Source: an uncultured Caryophanales bacterium
GTDB taxonomy: Bacteria > Bacillota_I > Bacilli_A > RF39 > UBA660
Direction of reading: 5' to 3'
Length of the DNA stretch: 49,753 bases
Assembly (NCBI GenBank): GCA_946414975.1
Contig: CAMKQS010000004.1
Span: forward strand, 1 to 49,753
Shown here: one piece after another, positions 42,721 through 49,753 of the stretch
Layout: each line of letters starts with the position of its first letter
Numbering within the stretch: position 1 is the stretch's first letter
Translations under genes and position numbers: made by a program
The notes under the pieces: generated by a model
Told to the model about the DNA's origin: nothing
Database searches by the model: none
What the model saw: only the letters and a program-made list of their open reading frames with translations

Positions 42721-43047
42721 ATGAAAAAAAATAATATAATTAGAAAAAATTATGATTTTACTAGAATAATTAAAAATAATAATTCATTTAAGTATAAAGA
42801 TTACATATTATATAAGGAAAGTAATGATAAAGGGATATACAAATTTGGAATATCAGTTAGTAAAAAAATTGGGAATGCTGTCGTAAGAAATAAATTAAAA
42901 AGACAAATAAAAAGTATAATTGATGCTAAAAGCTATGAAAAATCATTTAATTGTATTATAATATTGAGGAAAGGAATTTTGCACAAAAATTATTTTCAAA
43001 TGCAAGAAGACTTATATGAAGCATTTAAAATATTAAATATAATATAA
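42721..43047 (+). CDS. rnpA: ribonuclease P protein component
   Basis: A 108-aa basic protein partner of RNase P RNA, which removes 5' leaders from pre-tRNA. The family core is GISVSKKIGNAVVRNKLKRQIKSII, shown by its RNR-type motif VVRNKLKRQ. The N-terminus has the usual LRK-type start replaced by KKNNIIRKNYDFTRII. AAGGAG precedes the ATG. Gene order rpmH-rnpA-yidC is universal in this group. Confidence 0.95.
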   Translation: MKKNNIIRKNYDFTRIIKNNNSFKYKDYILYKESNDKGIYKFGISVSKKIGNAVVRNKLKRQIKSIIDAKSYEKSFNCIIILRKGILHKNYFQMQEDLYEAFKILNII

Positions 43048-43058
43048 GGAGGAAAAAA

Positions 43059-44069
43059 GTGAAGAATAATAGAAAGATTAAAATATTGTTACTAATAATA
43101 GCATGTGTCACTTTAGTAACGGGTTGTACTAAGCAACTTAAAGATGTAGATGGTAAGATTGTTAGAAATGAAAAAACAGGTCAAACTTTACCTTCGAATA
43201 TTTTATGTAAGCCGACAGATAAAGAAATAATTAAATTATATGAGGATACAAAAAACAAACAAATTAAAAGTTTAGATAAAAAATTAAAAAAAGAAGATAT
43301 TACAAAAGCTGAATATAATAAGAAAAAGAAAAATTTACTTGATATAGATAAATTAATTTCTTGTAAAAAGTTTAAAGTTACATCAGGTGGATATGAAGGA
43401 ATTTGGACAACAATTTTTGTAAAACCACTTGCATGGGTATTAATACAATTAGGAGAATTATTAAGAAATTATGGACTTGCTATTATTGCTGCAACTATTA
43501 TAATAAGAATGATTTTATTTCCAGTTACGAGAAAGGCAGCAAAACAATCTGAATTATTAAAAGAAGCTCAAGGTGAATTAAGTAAAATTGAAAAGAAATA
43601 TAAAGATAAAAATGATCAAGAGTCTATGACTATGAAGAGTCAAGAAATGATGATGGTTTATAAAAAACATGGTATAAACCCAATGTCAGGATGTATATTT
43701 GGAATAATACAAATACCACTATTTCTTGCATTTTACGAAGCTTTATATAGATTACCAGTACTTTTTGAAGATAAATTCCTTATATATAATTTATCAACAA
43801 CTCCAATATCAGGAATGAAAGCAGGAAATTATTTATATTTATTATTACCTATTATTGTTGGAATTGTAACATATTTTTCATTTAGACTTAATAGCGGAGC
43901 AAGTATGGGACAAGATCAAGCTAAGCAAATGAAATTAATGACTACTATTATGATGGTAATGATTGTATTTACATCATTCTCAATGTCTAGTGCAATAATA
44001 TTATATTGGATAACAAATAGTTCGTTTACTATTGCTCAGAATTTACTAATTAAAAGGAGAAAAAAATAA
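43059..44069 (+). CDS. yidC: membrane protein insertase YidC (SpoIIIJ/OxaA type)
   Basis: A 336-aa insertase with an N-terminal lipoprotein signal whose lipobox is LVTGC (Cys at residue 23), a Lys-rich coiled region, and five hydrophobic helices. The hydrophilic-groove arginine is in the IIIRMILFPVTRKAAKQ region. The C-terminal basic tail ends RRKK. It is of the Gram-positive type without the large periplasmic domain. It begins with GTG after AAGGAGG. Its stop overlaps the jag start (TAATG). Confidence 0.95.
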   Translation: MKNNRKIKILLLIIACVTLVTGCTKQLKDVDGKIVRNEKTGQTLPSNILCKPTDKEIIKLYEDTKNKQIKSLDKKLKKEDITKAEYNKKKKNLLDIDKLISCKKFKVTSGGYEGIWTTIFVKPLAWVLIQLGELLRNYGLAIIAATIIIRMILFPVTRKAAKQSELLKEAQGELSKIEKKYKDKNDQESMTMKSQEMMMVYKKHGINPMSGCIFGIIQIPLFLAFYEALYRLPVLFEDKFLIYNLSTTPISGMKAGNYLYLLLPIIVGIVTYFSFRLNSGASMGQDQAKQMKLMTTIMMVMIVFTSFSMSSAIILYWITNSSFTIAQNLLIKRRKK

Positions 44070-44665
44070 TGATAAATGTATATAAATATGAAGAAAAAGA
44101 TGAAGAATCTTGTAGGATGAAATGCTATGATGAATTAGATGTATATGATGATGAAATAATAACAAAAGAATATGAAGAAAGTAATAAATATATAATTGAA
44201 GTTTTGAAGATAAATGAAATTAGAGATTATATAGAAAACTATATATCTGATTTATTAAAAAAGATGAATATAAAAGCAACTATAAATGTAGATGTTGAAG
44301 ATAAAATATTTAATGTTAAAATAAAAGGAAAAGATAATGCTATATTAATTGGAAAAGATGGTAAAAATATGTCTGCTTTACAATTATTAATAAGACAGAC
44401 ACTTAGATCTAAAACAAAATTTAATATTAAAGTAAATATTGATATTTCAAATTATAAGCAAAGAAAAGAGCATTTATTTGAAAGAGATATTAAAGAAATA
44501 ATAAATGAAGTTTTAACATCGAAGACTGATACAACTTTAGAACCTATGAATTCCTATAAAAGAAGAATTGTTCATAATGTAGCAGGTAATTATTATAATA
44601 TAGAAACAAAGAGTGATGGTGAAGAACCAAATAGATGTGTAACAATAAAATATATAGAAAACTAA
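44069..44665 (+). CDS. jag: KhpB/Jag RNA-binding protein
   Basis: A 198-aa protein with a KH domain (LIGKDGKNMSALQLLIRQTL) and a C-terminal R3H domain (RRIVHNVAGNYYNIETKSDGEEPNR in parts, with RxxxH). The usual Jag_N N-terminal domain appears short or replaced by a Glu-rich stretch. The protein binds RNA with KhpA and influences cell division in streptococci. Its ATG overlaps the yidC stop by one base, a sign of coupling. It ends before a terminator. Confidence 0.9.
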   Translation: MINVYKYEEKDEESCRMKCYDELDVYDDEIITKEYEESNKYIIEVLKINEIRDYIENYISDLLKKMNIKATINVDVEDKIFNVKIKGKDNAILIGKDGKNMSALQLLIRQTLRSKTKFNIKVNIDISNYKQRKEHLFERDIKEIINEVLTSKTDTTLEPMNSYKRRIVHNVAGNYYNIETKSDGEEPNRCVTIKYIEN

Positions 44666-44690
44666 ATACTACTTTGTAGTATTTTTTTGG
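44665..44690 (+). terminator. Rho-independent terminator of jag
   Basis: Stem AATACTAC / GTAGTATT (44665-44672 and 44676-44683) with a 3-nt loop, then a T tract. The mnmE ribosome site follows almost directly. Confidence 0.8.
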
Positions 44691-44699
44691 AGGTAAATT

Positions 44700-46049
44700 A
44701 TGAATGATACAATTGCAGCAATTTCCACTCCACTTGCTCCAGGTGCTATATCAATTATAAGAATTAGTGGAAAAGAAGCAATAAAAATTGCAAATAATGT
44801 ATTTAAAGGAAAAGATTTAGAAAAAGTAGATGATCATACAATAAATTATGGACATATATATGATAAAAATGAACTTATTGATGAAGTAATGGTTTCTGTA
44901 ATGAGAGAACCTAATACATATACACGTGAAGATATAATTGAAATAAATGCTCATGGGTCAATAGCAAGCGCAAAGAAAATATTAACTTTATTATTAAAAA
45001 GTGGATGTCGTTTAGCAAACCCAGGAGAATTTACTGAAAGAGCTTTTTTAAATGGAAGAATTGATTTAGTAGAAGCAGAAGGTGTTATGGATATAATTGA
45101 ATCAAATTCAGAAAAATCACTATCTTTAGCTCTAAATCAATTAAATGGTAATACATCAAATAAAATAAAAGATATTCGAAAAAAAATTAGTAATATTGAA
45201 ACAAATATAGAGGTTAATATTGATTTCCCAGAATATGATGATATAGAAGTATTAAGTAATGAAATAATAAAGCCAAAACTAATAGAAATAAAAAATGAAT
45301 TAAATAGACTATTAGAAAATTCAAAAGATTCTAAAATTATAAAGAATGGAATAGATACTGTAATAATTGGAAAGCCAAATGTTGGAAAAAGTAGTATATT
45401 AAATAAATTAATAGAAGAAGAAAAAGCTATTGTAACAGATATTCCAGGCACAACACGTGATATTGTTGAAGGTGTTGTGGATATTAATGGGATAAGATTA
45501 AATCTAATTGATACAGCAGGAATTAGAAAAACAGATGATTTAGTAGAAAGTATCGGAGTAAAAAAAAGTATTGAATTAATTGACAAGGCATCCTTAATTA
45601 TAATGGTGTTAAATAATAATACAGAAATTACCAAAGATGAATTAGAAATATTAGATAAAATAAAAAATAAAAATTATATAATAATAATTAATAAAATTGA
45701 TTTAGAAAAAAAGATTAATGAAAAAGAATTAAAAAATATTATATATATGTCAACATTAAAAAATATAGGTTTAGATAAATTAAAAGAAAAAATAATAAGA
45801 ATGTATGAATTGGACAAAATTAATACTAAGGATTTTTCTTACCTAAGTAGTACGAGAAGTATAAGTTTAATAGAAAAAGCAATTAAAAGTATTAATGAAA
45901 GTATTAATTTAATAGATGAATTAATGCCTATTGACATTGTAGAAATTGAAATTAATAAGGCATCAGAATTCTTAGGAGATATATTAGGAATTAATTATAA
46001 GGAAGATTTATTTGATCAATTATTTAGTAATTTTTGTTTAGGTAAATAA
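44700..46049 (+). CDS. mnmE: tRNA uridine 5-carboxymethylaminomethyl GTPase MnmE
   Basis: A 449-aa GTPase that with MnmG makes the 5-carboxymethylaminomethyl group at U34 of several tRNAs. N-terminal tetrahydrofolate-binding domain (TIAAISTPLAPGAISIIRISG), G domain with GKPNVGKSSILN (G1), DIPGTTRD (G2/G3 region) and LIDTAGIR, and the C-terminal cysteine motif FCLGK. The protein is of normal length. GGAGG precedes the ATG. mnmG follows after 40 bp. Confidence 0.97.
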   Translation: MNDTIAAISTPLAPGAISIIRISGKEAIKIANNVFKGKDLEKVDDHTINYGHIYDKNELIDEVMVSVMREPNTYTREDIIEINAHGSIASAKKILTLLLKSGCRLANPGEFTERAFLNGRIDLVEAEGVMDIIESNSEKSLSLALNQLNGNTSNKIKDIRKKISNIETNIEVNIDFPEYDDIEVLSNEIIKPKLIEIKNELNRLLENSKDSKIIKNGIDTVIIGKPNVGKSSILNKLIEEEKAIVTDIPGTTRDIVEGVVDINGIRLNLIDTAGIRKTDDLVESIGVKKSIELIDKASLIIMVLNNNTEITKDELEILDKIKNKNYIIIINKIDLEKKINEKELKNIIYMSTLKNIGLDKLKEKIIRMYELDKINTKDFSYLSSTRSISLIEKAIKSINESINLIDELMPIDIVEIEINKASEFLGDILGINYKEDLFDQLFSNFCLGK

Positions 46050-46089
46050 AAAAGTAAAAGGTCGCAAAAAAAAGAAGCGAGGGATAAGT

Positions 46090-47958
46090 ATGTATGAAAT
46101 AATAGTAATAGGTGGAGGACATGCAGGGTGTGAAGCAGCACTTGCCTCATCTAGAATGAATCATAAAACATTATTAGTTACAGGTAACATAAAAAATATA
46201 GCAGATATGCCTTGTAATCCATCGATAGGTGGTTCAGCAAAAGGAATAATAGTAAGAGAAATAGATGCATTGGGTGGAGAAATGGGCAAAAATGCAGATA
46301 AATCATTATTTCAAATGAAAATGCTTAATAGTTCAAAAGGACCTGCTGTAAGATCATTGCGTGCACAAGCAGACAAAATAACATATCCACAAGAAATGTT
46401 GAAAACACTAAATAATCAAAAAAACTTAGATATATTAGAAGCAATGGTAAAAGATTTAATTATTGAGGATAAAACTGTTAAAGGAATTATACTGGAAGAT
46501 GGTAAAATAATTGAATCAAATGCAGTAATAATAACTACAGGAACATATTTAAAATCTGATATATTAATTGGATCAACAAGAAAAAGACAAGGTCCTCATG
46601 GTGAAAAAACAAGTAATTATTTAAGTGATAACTTAAAAAAATATGGTTTTATAATTAAGAGATTAAAGACAGGAACACCACCAAGAATAGAAAAGTCAAC
46701 AATTGATTTTAGTAAAACTAGAATAGAAAATGGTGATGATAAGTATTATACTTTTAGTTATGATAACGAAGTTTTTTATGACAAAGACAATCAGGTACCA
46801 TGTCATTTAATTTATACTACAGAAGAAACTCATAAAATAATAAATGATAATTTAAATAAATCTAGTATGTATGGTGGATTAAATGATATAGAGAGTGTTG
46901 GACCAAGATATTGCCCTTCTATTGAGGACAAAATTGTTAGATTTAAAGATAAAGAAAAACATCAATTATTTTTAGAACCTGAAAGTATATACTATGATGA
47001 TATATATTTACAAGGATTTTCAACAAGTATGCCAATAGATGTTCAGGAAAAAATGGTTCATAGCTTACCTGGAATGGAAAATGCAAATATTTTAAAATAT
47101 GCATATGCTATAGAATATGATGCCATAGATTCAAAACAATTAAAATTATCACTTGAGACAAAAATTATAGATAATTTATATACAGCAGGCCAAATAAATG
47201 GAACAAGTGGATATGAAGAAGCAGCAGCACAAGGATTAATTGCAGGAATAAATGCATCTTTAAAGATTGAAAAAAAAGAACCATTAATATTAAAAAGAAG
47301 TGAAGCATATATAGGAGTATTAATTGATGATTTAATTACAAAAGGGATAATGGATCCATACAGAATGCTAACATCGAGGGCAGAATATAGACTATTACTA
47401 CGTAACGATAATGCGGATATGCGTCTTACTGATTATGGATATAAAATTGGATTAGTTAATTTAGAAAAATATGAAAAATTTAAAAGTAAAAAGAATAATA
47501 TTGAAAAATTAATAAATGAATTAAAATCAAAAAAAATAACTCCTAATAGTAAAGGATTAGAATTATTAAATAATATAAATACTACTGAAATAAAAGATTC
47601 AATTACTTTATATAATTTATTAAAAAGACCTGAAGTAAAAATAAAAGATATAATAAACTTACTTAATGAATATAATAATGATGTCTTAGAACAGGTTGAA
47701 ATTTCAATAAAATATGAGGGTTATATTAAAAAAGCATTAAAAGATGCAGAAAGATTTAATGAATTAGATTCTAAAAAAATACCAGCTGATATTAATTATC
47801 ATAATATAAAGAATCTTGCAAGCGAAGCACGTCAAAAATTAGAACAAATCCGCCCTACTTCCATAGGACAAGCTATGAGAATAAGTGGTGTTAATCCAGT
47901 TGATATTTCTTTAATTATGGTATATATAAAAAAGGAGTATTTTTATGACAGAAAATGA
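46090..47958 (+). CDS. mnmG: tRNA uridine modification FAD enzyme MnmG (GidA)
   Basis: A 622-aa FAD protein partner of MnmE. The dinucleotide-binding motif is GGGHAGCEAALASSRM, then CNPSIGGSAKG and GLKTGTPPRI-like text (RLKTGTPPRIEK). The C-terminal helical domain is present (DNADMRLTDYGYKIGL). Length is normal. The ribosome site is GAGGGAT. It overlaps rsmG by 14 bp. Gene order mnmE-mnmG-rsmG-noc matches B. subtilis. Confidence 0.97.
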   Translation: MYEIIVIGGGHAGCEAALASSRMNHKTLLVTGNIKNIADMPCNPSIGGSAKGIIVREIDALGGEMGKNADKSLFQMKMLNSSKGPAVRSLRAQADKITYPQEMLKTLNNQKNLDILEAMVKDLIIEDKTVKGIILEDGKIIESNAVIITTGTYLKSDILIGSTRKRQGPHGEKTSNYLSDNLKKYGFIIKRLKTGTPPRIEKSTIDFSKTRIENGDDKYYTFSYDNEVFYDKDNQVPCHLIYTTEETHKIINDNLNKSSMYGGLNDIESVGPRYCPSIEDKIVRFKDKEKHQLFLEPESIYYDDIYLQGFSTSMPIDVQEKMVHSLPGMENANILKYAYAIEYDAIDSKQLKLSLETKIIDNLYTAGQINGTSGYEEAAAQGLIAGINASLKIEKKEPLILKRSEAYIGVLIDDLITKGIMDPYRMLTSRAEYRLLLRNDNADMRLTDYGYKIGLVNLEKYEKFKSKKNNIEKLINELKSKKITPNSKGLELLNNINTTEIKDSITLYNLLKRPEVKIKDIINLLNEYNNDVLEQVEISIKYEGYIKKALKDAERFNELDSKKIPADINYHNIKNLASEARQKLEQIRPTSIGQAMRISGVNPVDISLIMVYIKKEYFYDRK

Positions 47959-48646
47959 ATTTATTAGTTATATAGAAAAATTAGGAATTGATTGTAATGA
48001 TGAAAAATTAAATAAATTAAAAAAGTATTATGAAATGTTAGTTGAATATAATAAACATATGAATTTAACAGGCATTACTGAAAAAAGTCAAGTATATTTG
48101 AAACATTTTTACGATTCGTTAACAATTATGAAGGTAGTAGATTTAAAAAATTATAAATCATTATGTGACATTGGAACAGGTGCTGGATTTCCAGGATTAG
48201 TAATAAAAATATTTTTTCCAAAATTGAAAGTAACATTAGTTGATTCTTTAAATAAGAGAATAAAATTTTTAAATGATGTAATTAATAAATTAGAATTAAA
48301 AGATATTGAAACAGTACATGCCAGAATTGAAGATTATGCACATAATAATAAAAATAAATTTGATATTGTAACAGCACGTGCAGTTGCCCCATTAAATATA
48401 TTATTGGAATACTCTATGCCGATTGTTAAAGAAAATATGTATTTTATTGCTCTAAAAGGAAATTTAGAAGAAGATAATACATATAAAAAAGCTTTAAATA
48501 TATTAAAATCAAGCATTGTATTAATTGAAAGTTTTAAATTACCATATGAGAATAGTAATAGAACTATTTATAAAATAAAAAAAATTGGAAAAATAGAAAA
48601 AAAGTATCCGAGAAATAATCAAAAAATAAAGAATAATCCCCTATAA
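47945..48646 (+). CDS. rsmG: 16S rRNA (guanine527-N7)-methyltransferase RsmG
   Basis: A 233-aa SAM enzyme that adds N7-methyl to G527 of 16S rRNA; loss gives low-level streptomycin resistance in other bacteria. Motifs: DIGTGAGFPGLVIKI for SAM, and the ARAVAPLNILLEY catalytic loop. Its start lies inside mnmG (14-bp overlap), so the two are translationally coupled. The 3' end forms part of a terminator. noc follows after 87 bp. Confidence 0.95.
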   Translation: MTENEFISYIEKLGIDCNDEKLNKLKKYYEMLVEYNKHMNLTGITEKSQVYLKHFYDSLTIMKVVDLKNYKSLCDIGTGAGFPGLVIKIFFPKLKVTLVDSLNKRIKFLNDVINKLELKDIETVHARIEDYAHNNKNKFDIVTARAVAPLNILLEYSMPIVKENMYFIALKGNLEEDNTYKKALNILKSSIVLIESFKLPYENSNRTIYKIKKIGKIEKKYPRNNQKIKNNPL

Positions 48647-48665
48647 AAGAGTATTATTCTTTTTA
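48628..48665 (+). terminator. terminator of rsmG
   Basis: A 10-bp stem AAAGAATAAT / ATTATTCTTT (48628-48637 and 48653-48662) with a 15-nt loop, overlapping the rsmG stop and followed by T-rich DNA. The large loop lowers certainty. Confidence 0.6.
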
Positions 48666-48707
48666 TTTCCCAAAAATCTTGCATTATTTCCCAAAATGTA
48701 GTAATAT
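48663..48707 (+). promoter_or_regulatory. noc: noc promoter with two phased TTATTTCCC repeats
   Basis: -35 TTGCAT (48679-48684), 17-bp spacer, -10 TAATAT (48702-48707). The sequence TTATTTCCCAAAA occurs twice, at 48663-48675 and 48684-48696, exactly 21 bp apart (two helical turns). The second copy lies in the promoter spacer. ATTTCCC is the half-site of the Noc-binding palindrome, which makes autoregulation plausible but unproven. Confidence 0.6.
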
Positions 48708-48733
48708 AAAAATGAGAATAGAAAGGAGAATAT

Positions 48734-49753
48734 ATGGATAGTCAACAAGCACTTAACAAGGTTGTAAATATTTCAAATAATGATATACTTCCTAATAGAT
48801 TTCAGCCTAGGAAATATTTTGATGAAGAAGAAATATTACAACTTTCTGAATCAATTAAAGAGCATGGCTTAATAAATCCAGTAATTGTTAGAAAACTTGG
48901 TGATAAATATGAACTTGTTGCAGGCGAAAGAAGATACAAGGCAAATATTTTAGCAGGAAATGATAGTATTCCAGCAATTATTATGGATATAAATGATAAA
49001 GAAAGCTCTGAAATAGCAGTTGTTGAAAATGTTCAAAGAAAAGATTTAAATGCTATAGAAGAAGCAATTTCATATAAGAGAATTCTTGATATTGGATATA
49101 TGACACAAGAGCAATTAGCACAAAAAATGGGAAAAAGTCAGTCAGCAATTGCTAATAAAATAAGATTGTTAAAATTATCGGATGATGTTCAAGACGCACT
49201 TATGAGAAAAGAAATATCAGAACGTCACGCAAGATCATTATTAAGAATTAATTCACATAAAAAACAAAATGAGATGTTAAACAAAATAATAAAAGAAAGG
49301 CTAACTGTAAGAAAGTTAGATGAGGAAATAGATAAAATGAATAATAATATTGAACAAAATAATAGTAACCAAATTAATAATACTGTAACACCAATTCAAC
49401 CATTACCAATCACAGAGAATAATATGAATGAATTAGTAAATATAGGTAATATTGATATGCCTAATTTAAGTCCAATTGAGGAAAATATAACACCAATTAA
49501 ATCTGTACCATCAACTCCAACAGCTCCAATAGCCCCAGAGGTACCAGGTTTAACAGATTGGAACTTAGCACCAAAAGAAGAGCCAGTAGCTCCAGTGGCA
49601 CCTGCCGCACCAACAGCTCCAACAGCCCCAGAGGTACCAGGCTTAACAGATTGGAACTTAGCACCAAAAGAAGAGCCAGTAGCTCCAGTGGCACCTGCCG
49701 CACCAACAGCTCCAACAGCCCCAGAGGTACCAGGCTTAACAGATTGGAACTTA
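48734..49753 (+). CDS. noc: nucleoid occlusion protein Noc (partial, runs off the window)
   Basis: 340 codons are visible without a stop. The ParB/Noc fold has the CTPase motifs GERRYKA and ENVQRKDLNAIEEA. The HTH reads KSQSAIANKIRLLK...ISERHAR: Gln136, Lys142, Lys147 and Arg164 match the four residues reported to give Noc its NBS specificity. The AAAGGAG ribosome site precedes the ATG. B. subtilis Noc has an N-terminal amphipathic helix for membrane binding; the N-terminus here (MDSQQALNKVVNIS) does not show it. After residue 210 the protein becomes Asn/Pro-rich and then enters a tandem 31-residue Pro/Ala repeat, so a C-terminal dimerisation domain is not yet seen. Confidence 0.9.
   Translation, partial: MDSQQALNKVVNISNNDILPNRFQPRKYFDEEEILQLSESIKEHGLINPVIVRKLGDKYELVAGERRYKANILAGNDSIPAIIMDINDKESSEIAVVENVQRKDLNAIEEAISYKRILDIGYMTQEQLAQKMGKSQSAIANKIRLLKLSDDVQDALMRKEISERHARSLLRINSHKKQNEMLNKIIKERLTVRKLDEEIDKMNNNIEQNNSNQINNTVTPIQPLPITENNMNELVNIGNIDMPNLSPIEENITPIKSVPSTPTAPIAPEVPGLTDWNLAPKEEPVAPVAPAAPTAPTAPEVPGLTDWNLAPKEEPVAPVAPAAPTAPTAPEVPGLTDWNL
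49538..49753 (+). repeat. 93-bp tandem repeats in noc
   Basis: Unit 1 at 49538-49630, unit 2 at 49631-49723, and a partial unit 3 to the window end. The unit encodes 31 residues including EVPGLTDWNL and APTAPTAP. Copies differ only slightly. It is visibly more GC-rich than the rest of the window. Confidence 0.9.

Noticed and set aside
49497..49715. Open frame on the minus strand opposite the noc repeats
   Set aside because: It is a Leu/Val-rich mirror of the GC-rich repeat, with no ribosome site; noc on the plus strand has clear ParB-family motifs.
1..49753. CRISPR arrays, tRNA and rRNA genes
   Set aside because: No spaced direct repeats, no tRNA cloverleaf and no rRNA sequence were found. 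The GGTTCGAA string near 33140 belongs to the SRP RNA.

Overview
The window looks like the chromosomal replication origin region of a very AT-rich, low-GC Gram-positive bacterium of class Bacilli, probably an uncultured Erysipelotrichia/RF39-like gut lineage. The reasons are: the gene order rsmG-mnmG-mnmE-jag-yidC-rnpA-rpmH / dnaA-dnaN-recF-gyrB-gyrA, the standard genetic code (TGG for Trp, TGA used as stop), genes of the sporulation network (spoIIR, spoVT, bofA-like), a comK homologue, and a very short SRP RNA without an Alu domain. The species assignment is inference.

Layout. (1) 1-5.4 kb is an accessory zone: four small minus-strand genes (a hypothetical, a UPF0158 protein, a metallophosphoesterase and an AAA ATPase/DUF4143 protein), then the remains of two insertion sequences, an IS3-type fragment and a broken ISL3-type element. 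Between the two remnants lies a compact candidate structured RNA at about 3886-4070 on the minus strand, with its own consensus-like promoter, a 10-bp closing helix and a terminator. (2) 5.6-13.8 kb holds an AbgT-type transporter, a DUF951 protein, parA-parB, an XRE regulator with a palindromic operator, an unrecognised 404-aa protein, typA, a DUF421 protein and rpmE. (3) 13.9-33.1 kb holds housekeeping and sporulation-linked genes, all on the minus strand: murA, fba, an MntP-like exporter, spoIIR, rsmA, a 3D-domain protein, tatD, metG, spoVT, mfd, pth, rsmI, a TrmN6-like methyltransferase, ricT, holB, bofA-like, recR, ybaB, dnaX and tadA. (4) 32.6-33.4 kb is a centromere-like patch: five perfect parS sites (TGTTTCACGTGAAACA) in about 770 bp, interleaved with the SRP RNA gene. 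(5) 33.3-42.2 kb holds gyrA, gyrB, recF, comK, dnaN and dnaA. (6) 42.2-42.56 kb is the AT-rich oriC spacer with degenerate DnaA boxes. (7) 42.56 kb to the end, on the plus strand: rpmH, rnpA, yidC, jag, mnmE, mnmG, rsmG and a noc gene that runs off the window.

Nearly all genes point away from oriC, so transcription follows replication. ParA, ParB and the parS cluster form the origin segregation system. Noc, which carries Noc-type specificity residues, and a perfect Noc-binding palindrome inside rsmI suggest a nucleoid occlusion circuit beside it. ParAB lies 33 kb from the origin instead of beside noc as in Bacillus subtilis. The most promising undescribed items are the small RNA between the two IS remnants, the Noc protein with a GC-rich 31-residue tandem repeat tail, the noc promoter carrying phased Noc half-site repeats, and the short ComK placed between dnaN and recF.
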